64,000 nt of DNA. It comes from JADJVL01 sp046331545 (lineage in GTDB: Bacteria; Acidobacteriota; Holophagae; Holophagales; Holophagaceae). Positions 58,955 to 64,000 of this stretch are shown here, in pieces. The position numbers and the translations under genes are program-made. A model generated the notes under the pieces. That model was not told the DNA's origin and ran no database searches. It was given only the letters and a program-made list of their open reading frames with translations. Positions within the stretch are counted from its first letter, which is position 1. Every line of letters starts with the position of its first letter. The DNA lies in assembly GCA_046331545.1 (NCBI GenBank), contig JAXLQR010000002.1, forward strand, positions 496,001-560,000, written 5' to 3'.

Positions 58955-60028
58955 TCAGCCCATGGCCACCCGCCGCCGGCGGTTCCCGAAGGCCCCGTGG
59001 AAGGTCCCGAAGCGCCCGGGAAGGCGCGCGCCGCAGGTCCCGCAGGCCCCGGACGGATTCAGCCGGTAGGCCTCGATCTCGAACCAGTCCCGGACGATGA
59101 GCGCCTCGCCGCAGCCCGGGCAGAAGGTCGTGCCCCCTTCCCGGTCGTGGACGTTGCCGGTGTAGACGAAGCGCAGGCCCTCCGCCCGCGCCAGGGCCCG
59201 GGCCCGGCGAAGGGTGGCCGCCGGCGTCGGCGGCACGTCCCTCATCCGGAAATCGGGGTGGAAGGCGCTGAAGTGGAGGGGCACGTCGGGGCCCAGCTCC
59301 CGGGCGACCCAGCGGGAGAGGTCGCGGATCTCCCCGTCGGAGTCGTTGTGGCCGGGGATGAGCAGCGTGGTGATCTCGAGCCACGCGTCCGTCTCGAAGC
59401 GGATGTGCTTCAGGGTGTCCAGCACCGGCGCGAGGTGGGCCGCCGTCAGGCGGAAGTAGAAGTCCTCGGTGAAGGCCTTCAGGTCCACGTTCGCGGCGTC
59501 CATCTTCGCGAAGAACGCCCGGCGGGGCTCCGCGTGGACGTACCCGGCGGTCACGGCGACGGTCCGGATCCCCAGGGCGTGGCAGGCGTCCGCGGTGTCC
59601 ATCGCGTACTCGGCGAAGATCACCGGGTCGTTGTAGGTGAAGGCCACGCTCGCGCAGCCGGTGGCCTTCGCGGCCTCGGCGAGGGCCTCCGGCGAGGCCC
59701 GCTCCAGCAGCCGGTCCATGTCCCGCGACTTGCTGATGTCCCAGTTCTGGCAGAACCGGCACATCAGGTTGCACCCGGCGGTGCCGAAGCTGAGCACCCT
59801 GGAGCCCGGCAGGAAGTGGTTGAGGGGCTTCTTCTCGATGGGGTCGACGCAGATGCCCGAGGAGCGGCCGTAGGTGGTGAGGACCATGCGGCCCTCCAGG
59901 TTCCGCCGGACGAAGCAGGCGCCCCGCTGGCCCTCGCCCAGGAGACAGTCCCGGGGGCAGAGGTCGCACTGGATCCGTCCGTCCGCCGCGGCGTGCCACC
60001 AGCGACCGGGAAAGGGGTCCGGGCCCAT
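58955..60028 (-). CDS. amrS: AmmeMemoRadiSam system radical SAM enzyme
   Basis: A 357-residue radical SAM protein. The CxxxCxxC cluster motif is GTAGCNLMCRFCQNWDI near residue 85. An N-terminal Cys group (CDLCPRDCLLGEGQRGAC) and two C-terminal CxxC pairs (FCPGCGE, CGTCGAR) look like extra metal sites. KKPLNHFLPGS is family-typical. It is the last of three adjacent genes encoding the AMMECR1, Memo and radical SAM proteins that occur together across bacteria and archaea; their joint reaction is not established. Confidence 0.93.
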   Translation of the reverse strand: MGPDPFPGRWWHAAADGRIQCDLCPRDCLLGEGQRGACFVRRNLEGRMVLTTYGRSSGICVDPIEKKPLNHFLPGSRVLSFGTAGCNLMCRFCQNWDISKSRDMDRLLERASPEALAEAAKATGCASVAFTYNDPVIFAEYAMDTADACHALGIRTVAVTAGYVHAEPRRAFFAKMDAANVDLKAFTEDFYFRLTAAHLAPVLDTLKHIRFETDAWLEITTLLIPGHNDSDGEIRDLSRWVARELGPDVPLHFSAFHPDFRMRDVPPTPAATLRRARALARAEGLRFVYTGNVHDREGGTTFCPGCGEALIVRDWFEIEAYRLNPSGACGTCGARLPGRFGTFHGAFGNRRRRVAMG

Positions 60029-60030
60029 GC

Positions 60031-60609
60031 CTAGCCCCGGGCCGCCAGGAGCTCCCGCTCCCGCCACTTCCGCACGGTGAAGCGGCTGGCCCGCAGGTCC
60101 GGGTGCCAGAAGTCCGGGGGCAGGCCGGCCTTCAGCTTGAGCTGGGCGAGGAAGATCCCGGGATCGGGAAGGGCCTCCCACACCTGGGGCAGGAAGGCGC
60201 CGCGCCATGCGCCGTATTCCAGGATGAGCCCGTCCACGCCGGGACGGAGCTGGTCGCGGAGCTCATCCTCGCTGGCGGGGAGGAGCGGCTCCCGGGGCCC
60301 CAGCAGGCTCACCTCGAGCTCCGTGAGCCGCCAGTCCCCGGGCTCCAGGGGCCGGCCGCGGGGATCCCGGAAGGCCGCGGCCCGGGCGTTGGCGGGCACA
60401 TCCTCCGCCAGGGGACGGGGTGCCGACACCGTCCCGACGCAACCGTGGAGCAGGCCCCCCACCCGCACGGTGACGAAGGTGTTGCCGGGCTCCTCCAGCC
60501 ACCGGGGCCGGGGCGCCTCGTCCACCGCCACGCGCAGCTCCCGGCCGATGGCTTCCCTGGCCACGGCCAGCAGGGTCGGGCCCCGGTCCTCAGGCTCCGG
60601 AAGGTCCAT
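60031..60609 (-). CDS. amrA: AmmeMemoRadiSam system protein A (AMMECR1 domain)
   Basis: A 192-residue AMMECR1-fold protein. NTFVTVRVGGLLHGCVGTVS contains the hallmark GCxG turn; ANARAAAFRDPRGRPL, LEVSLLGPREPL and the C-terminal EAFPQ-like WEALPDPGIFLAQLKLKAG are typical. The start overlaps the end of the Memo gene by 20 bases and the stop is two bases from the radical SAM start, so translation is coupled. Reaction unknown. Confidence 0.92.
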   Translation of the reverse strand: MDLPEPEDRGPTLLAVAREAIGRELRVAVDEAPRPRWLEEPGNTFVTVRVGGLLHGCVGTVSAPRPLAEDVPANARAAAFRDPRGRPLEPGDWRLTELEVSLLGPREPLLPASEDELRDQLRPGVDGLILEYGAWRGAFLPQVWEALPDPGIFLAQLKLKAGLPPDFWHPDLRASRFTVRKWRERELLAARG

Positions 60610-61420
60610 GGGCCCCCTCGTCGAAGGCGAAGGCCGCGTAGCCGACCACCTGGGCATGGTCGCCGGCGGTGTCCCCGCTGTTGCGCAGGTCCAGGAGCCG
60701 CGCCCTCAGGCCCCGGGCCCGCGCCACCCGCAGGAAGCCGTTCAGCGCCGAGGCCCCGCAGGCCCGGGCCGGGTCCTCGATGGCCTCGAGCCGCGCGATG
60801 CGCTGGCAGGTCTCCTGGTCCAGGGCGGAGGCCACGGCGTGGGGAAGGTAGTGGGTGAGGTCCGTGCTGACGACGAGCAGGGTCTCCGGCCCGCCCCACA
60901 CCGCCTCCAGGGCCTCCGCCACCGCGCCGGGCCGGGCACCGCCGACCAGGAGGGGCAGCAGGGTGAAGGCGTCCAGCAGGACCTGGAGGAAGGGGAGCTG
61001 GACCTCGAGGGAATGCTCCGGGGCATGGGCGGCGGGGTCCACGCTGACCTCGGCGAGGGCCGCCAGCCGCCGCACGCCCTCGGCGTCCACCGGGATGGCG
61101 CCGAGGGGCGTCTCGAAGGCCCCGCAGCCGGGCAGGGCCAGCCCGGGCACCGGGACCCGGTGCGCGGGTCCCAGCAGCACGACGCGATGGATCCGGGGCG
61201 AAGCCTCCCGGAGGCAGGCGTAGGCCGAGGCGGCCACGGGCCCGGAGTAGCGGTAGCCGGCGTGGGGAACCACCAGGGCCTTGGGCGCCTGCGACCGCCA
61301 GGACCGCGCGGGGCCCGCGTCCGCCAGGAGGCCTTCGACGGCACGTCGCAGCGCCCGGGGATCCCCGGGGTAGAAGCGCCCGGCCACCGCGGCCGCGCGG
61401 ATGTCGAGGGTAGCGGCCAT
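60590..61420 (-). CDS. amrB: AmmeMemoRadiSam system protein B (Memo family)
   Basis: A 276-residue Memo/MEMO1 protein, related in fold to non-haem-iron dioxygenases. FYPGDPRALRRAVEGLL, VVPHAGYRYSGPVAA, LLGPAHRVPVPG, EHSLEVQLPFLQVLLD and STDLTHYLPHA hold the conserved His residues. ATG at 61420 is preceded by TATGTT seven bases upstream, without a ribosome site. First gene of the three-gene cassette. Confidence 0.93.
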   Translation of the reverse strand: MAATLDIRAAAVAGRFYPGDPRALRRAVEGLLADAGPARSWRSQAPKALVVPHAGYRYSGPVAASAYACLREASPRIHRVVLLGPAHRVPVPGLALPGCGAFETPLGAIPVDAEGVRRLAALAEVSVDPAAHAPEHSLEVQLPFLQVLLDAFTLLPLLVGGARPGAVAEALEAVWGGPETLLVVSTDLTHYLPHAVASALDQETCQRIARLEAIEDPARACGASALNGFLRVARARGLRARLLDLRNSGDTAGDHAQVVGYAAFAFDEGAHGPSGA

Positions 61421-61498
61421 GCCAGCCAACATAGCCGCGGCGCCCCCGGCGGCCAGACCTCCGGCCTCCGGCCTGTGCGATCCGTCACCGGCGGGCCT

Positions 61499-62311
61499 TC
61501 AGTTCCCGACGTAGGTGAACCAGAAGCGCACGCCGAGCGAGTCGCCCTCGAAGCCCTCCGGCAGGGGGTTGAACCGGTTCACGCGCTTCACCGCCAGTTC
61601 GGCGCTCTGGTCCAGGGCGCTGTTGCCGCTGCTGGTCTCCACCCGCAGGCGGTCCACGCGTCCGTCCTTCAGGATGCGGAAGTAGACGCCGACGCGACCC
61701 TGGGCCGAGGTCATGCGGCTCCAGTTGTTCGTGAGGGTGTCCTGCACGTACTGCAGGTACCAGGGGAAGGGGAAGGTGCCGTCGAGCTGGCCGATCATGC
61801 CCGTGCCGCCCTGGACGCCGCTGCTCGTCTTGAGGCCCGGGATCGCGCTGCCTTCGCCGATGCTGTTGCCGCCGCCCCGCCCCGCGGCGCCGATGGTGGG
61901 GTTCTTCTCGGGGTTCCTCCCCTTGGCGGCGAGGGGCGAGGTGCCGGTGCTGGCCGGGTCCGGGTTGGTGCCCTTCACCGGCGCCTTCGCGGGCCTGAGG
62001 CCGATGGCGTCGGGCGCCTTCTCGAGGCCGCTCTTCTCCGGCGCCTTCGGCGCGACCTCCTCCACCCGGCGCTGCCGTTCCCCCTGGGTGCCCTCCTCCG
62101 TGGGCGCGCTGCCGCCGGACACGCCGCCGGCGGCGGGCAGGGTCACCCAGGTCACCTTCACCTCGGGCTCCGGCGCCGGGGCCTTCGGGGTGATCCAGAG
62201 CCCCGCGGCCAGGAGCGCGTGCAGCACCGCGCTGGCGCCGAGGACGACCGGCCAGGGCGCCGCGCCCAGGTGGGAGCGCTCCTTCAGGAAGGCCTGGAGG
62301 TCCTGGCTCAC
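61499..62311 (-). CDS. TonB/TolA-like energy transducer
   Basis: A 270-residue protein. One N-terminal membrane helix (WPVVLGASAVLHALLAAGLW) with the SxxxH-like pattern SAVLHAL seen in TonB. A long Pro/Gly/Thr linker (residues 45-165) follows, then a TonB/TolA C-terminal domain (YLQYVQDTLTNNWSRMTSAQ, GRVGVYFRILKDGRVDRLRV). ATG overlaps the ExbD stop (ATGA). Together they should form a proton-driven motor complex, but the ExbB/TolQ gene is missing upstream. Confidence 0.85.
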   Translation of the reverse strand: MSQDLQAFLKERSHLGAAPWPVVLGASAVLHALLAAGLWITPKAPAPEPEVKVTWVTLPAAGGVSGGSAPTEEGTQGERQRRVEEVAPKAPEKSGLEKAPDAIGLRPAKAPVKGTNPDPASTGTSPLAAKGRNPEKNPTIGAAGRGGGNSIGEGSAIPGLKTSSGVQGGTGMIGQLDGTFPFPWYLQYVQDTLTNNWSRMTSAQGRVGVYFRILKDGRVDRLRVETSSGNSALDQSAELAVKRVNRFNPLPEGFEGDSLGVRFWFTYVGN

Positions 62312-62733
62312 GGCTTCTCCGGCGGCGGCGCGGCGGCGCCGGCGGTGACGAAGCCCACCTGGGAGAAGCCCGCCTCGCGGATCAGGTCCACCACCGCGAT
62401 GACGCGGCCGTAGGGGATGTTGTGGTCGGCGCGCACCAGGATGGGCCGCTTCTTCGAGGCCTCCGCGGCGCTGCGCAGCTCGGCCTTCAGCTCGGGTTCC
62501 CGCACGGTCGTGGATCCGAACTGGATGCGCCCGTCCAGGGACAGGGTCACCGTCAGGGCCTCGCTCTCCAGGTTCTTGCCCGTCCGCGACTCCGGCAGGC
62601 TCACGTCCACGCCGGTGGTGAGCATGGGCGCCGCCACCATGAAGATGATGAGCAGCACCAGCATGACGTCGATGAGGGGCGTCATGTTGATGTCGGCCAT
62701 CTCGCCGCGCCGGGACTGGGGGGTGAAGGACAT
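62308..62733 (-). CDS. ExbD/TolR-family biopolymer transport protein
   Basis: A 141-residue protein. After a short cytoplasmic lead come MADINMTPLIDVMLVLLIIF and the proton-path Asp inside that single helix. The periplasmic domain has RPILVRADHNIPYGRVIAVV, the ExbD peptidoglycan-facing fold. It overlaps the TonB-like gene by four bases. The upstream neighbour is an NhaR-like gene, not exbB. Confidence 0.92.
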   Translation of the reverse strand: MSFTPQSRRGEMADINMTPLIDVMLVLLIIFMVAAPMLTTGVDVSLPESRTGKNLESEALTVTLSLDGRIQFGSTTVREPELKAELRSAAEASKKRPILVRADHNIPYGRVIAVVDLIREAGFSQVGFVTAGAAAPPPEKP

Positions 62734-62794
62734 TCGGGTTTCCTGGTCAGTTCGTCCGTCCAGTGTAGGCGGATGTTCCCCTGGCGGCTCCCGG

Positions 62795-63694
62795 TCAGGA
62801 GAAGACCCTGGACCTGGCCGCCGCCGAGATGGCCACCACCGCCGGGTGGCGCAGCCGCCGCTCCAGGCTGAGGGCGTAGATGCGCTCCCGCACCCCCATC
62901 GCCGGGCCGAGGCGCTTCGCGCCGTACTGCCGGGCGACCTCGTCGTGGATGGCGTCCGGGGCCACGAACAGGCCGGCGCCGGCGTGACCGAAGGCCTTGA
63001 GGAGGGCGCTGTCGTTGAACTCGCCGCGGACCCGGGGGTGGAGCCCCTGCTCCCGCATCCACTGGTCGAGGCCCCGGCGCAGGGCCGTGCCCTGGGCCGG
63101 CAGCAGCCAGGGCGCGCCCTCGAGGCAGGCCGGAAAGGGTCCCTTCAGCCCCCGCGCCAGGGCGGGCACGGCGTAGACCGAGACGCCGCACTCGCCGAGG
63201 AGGTGGTTGAACGCGCGGATCCGCGTCTGGGGATTGAGGGGCCGGTCCACCAGGACGAGGTCCAGGCGACCGGAGACCAGGTCCGAGAGCAGGACCTCCG
63301 TCTTGTCCTCCACGCAATCCAGGGAGGGCTGCTCCGGAAGCCCGAGGGCCGGTTCCAGCAGCTTCTGGACCATGAGCTTGGGCAGCACGTCCGAGATGCC
63401 CACGGTGACCTTCGGGGCCCGGGCGCCCGGGAGCCCCTTCATCACCGCCTTCAGCTCCTCGCCCAGGGTGAAGATCTCTTCGGCGTAGCCCAGCACCGTG
63501 CGGCCGGCCTCGGTGAGGGCCACGCCGCGCCCGGCCTTCTGGAGGAGGCGTTCGCCGAAGGCCGCCTCCAGCGCCCGGAGCTGCGCACTGAGGGCCGGCT
63601 GGGAGAGCCCCAGGGCGCGGGCGGCGGCCGTGACGCCGCCCTCCCGGGCCACGGTCCAGAAATACAGGAGGTGGTGGTAGTTCAGCCATTCCAT
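62795..63694 (-). CDS. nhaR: LysR-family regulator, NhaR-like
   Basis: A 299-residue LysR protein. N-terminal MEWLNYHHLLYFWTVAREGG and the HTH SQPALSAQLRALEAAFGERL match NhaR, the Na+/H+ antiporter activator. The effector domain includes VTVGISDVLPKLMVQKLLEP and GRLDLVLVDRPLNP. No nhaA is in the window. The start is preceded by a perfect TATAAT six bases upstream and no ribosome site. Confidence 0.85.
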   Translation of the reverse strand: MEWLNYHHLLYFWTVAREGGVTAAARALGLSQPALSAQLRALEAAFGERLLQKAGRGVALTEAGRTVLGYAEEIFTLGEELKAVMKGLPGARAPKVTVGISDVLPKLMVQKLLEPALGLPEQPSLDCVEDKTEVLLSDLVSGRLDLVLVDRPLNPQTRIRAFNHLLGECGVSVYAVPALARGLKGPFPACLEGAPWLLPAQGTALRRGLDQWMREQGLHPRVRGEFNDSALLKAFGHAGAGLFVAPDAIHDEVARQYGAKRLGPAMGVRERIYALSLERRLRHPAVVAISAAARSRVFS

Positions 63695-63700
63695 GGATAA

Positions 63701-63706
63701 ATTATA
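63701..63706 (-). promoter_or_regulatory. Perfect -10 box giving a leaderless nhaR transcript
   Basis: On the minus strand TATAAT, six bases (TTATCC), then ATG at 63694. The surrounding 60 bases are the most A/T-rich in the window. The expected transcription start coincides with the start codon. No good -35 is seen. Confidence 0.65.
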
Positions 63707-63805
63707 ACTTTTTTATATGTTATTTGGCTTTTTATCTATTGGATTGACGTTTTCACGGTCCGTAGCCTGACTTCTGCGGACGGATCCGCGAGGAGCAGGA
63801 AGCCC

Positions 63806-64000
63806 ATGAATCTCGACATCCGCGGCGTGGACCTGGTGCCGACCGAGGCGCTGCGGGAGCACGTCTCCCGGCGCATCGCCTTCGCCCTCTCCCGGTTCTC
63901 GGGGCACCTGAAGGACGTCGAGGTGCGCCTGCGGGACGAGAACGGGCCGAAGGGCGGCGTGGACAAGGTATGCCGCATCAAGGCCACCTGCCACGGCCTG
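63806..64000 (+). CDS. Ribosome hibernation factor, RaiA/HPF family (partial)
   Basis: The first 65 residues, cut by the window edge. MNLDIRGVDLVPTEALREHV, ALSRFSGHLKDVEVRLRDEN and GPKGGVDKVCRIKATC match the S30AE fold of RaiA/HPF proteins, which bind the decoding site of idle 30S subunits. GGAG lies 11 bases before ATG. Divergent from nhaR with a 111-base A/T-rich gap. Whether it is the short or long form cannot be seen. Confidence 0.88.
   Translation, partial: MNLDIRGVDLVPTEALREHVSRRIAFALSRFSGHLKDVEVRLRDENGPKGGVDKVCRIKATCHGL

Noticed and set aside
58955..60028. Radical SAM gene as the modifying enzyme for the three peptides
   Set aside because: It lies 26 kb away inside a conserved AmmeMemoRadiSam cassette and lacks SPASM-type or RRE features.

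Overview
This is a 64 kb window of high-GC bacterial chromosome, densely packed with genes on both strands. The content (an NhaR-type LysR regulator, biosynthetic arginine decarboxylase, DUF502, an AmmeMemoRadiSam cassette, Spy/LTXXQ proteins, TonB-like proteins, a 600-residue-class acyl-CoA dehydrogenase) fits a Gram-negative heterotroph with an outer membrane. My best guess is an Acidobacteriota of the Holophaga/Geothrix type. That is an inference from gene content and composition; no marker gene here proves it.

Layout. 0-1.2 kb is a small accessory island of visibly lower GC: a MazE/MazF-like toxin-antitoxin end, an XRE regulator with a strong consensus promoter, and a small DNA-binding-like protein. 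1.2-19.5 kb is mostly core metabolism: nadC, a dienelactone hydrolase, an enoyl-CoA hydratase, recO, an ABC-F ATPase, a tRNA-Arg, a GlpD-like oxidoreductase, an acyl-CoA dehydrogenase, an MFS carrier, pgsA and queG. 19.5-24.75 kb is one very large surface lipoprotein gene whose N-terminal third is broken by many frameshifts. speA next to it (24.9-26.8 kb) carries a second short error-like tract. 26.8-27.3 kb is a gene-free block built of inverted and tandem repeats. 27.3-30 kb has two DinB-fold proteins around a Rossmann protein, then 3-hydroxybutyryl-CoA dehydrogenase.

30-32.8 kb is the most unusual block. Three short Cys/Thr-rich peptides share a lanthipeptide-type leader and surround a LytS/YehU-like sensor kinase and a LytTR response regulator. 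Direct repeats resembling the YehT/BtsR box lie in front of the first and second peptides. The sequence therefore suggests a two-component system that controls, and perhaps senses, its own ribosomally made peptides. No modification enzyme lies in the window.

32.8-47.3 kb holds an AhpD-like protein, a membrane protein, a gluzincin peptidase, a long perfect hairpin, a penicillin-acylase family protein, a MoaD/BNR-repeat pair, a GDSL lipase with a LolD/FtsX-type ABC exporter, purD and polA. 47.3-64 kb holds a PhyH dioxygenase facing a TetR gene with a clear operator, a frameshifted alpha/beta hydrolase, an IspH-UbiA fusion, an RsbW-like kinase, a large Ser/Thr kinase, the AmmeMemoRadiSam genes, an ExbD-TonB pair without ExbB, NhaR, and the start of a RaiA/HPF gene.

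A recurring regulatory theme is a -10-like hexamer ending 5-8 bases before the start codon, without a Shine-Dalgarno sequence. This implies leaderless or nearly leaderless mRNAs for at least half a dozen genes. All calls come from reading the sequence; no database search was run.
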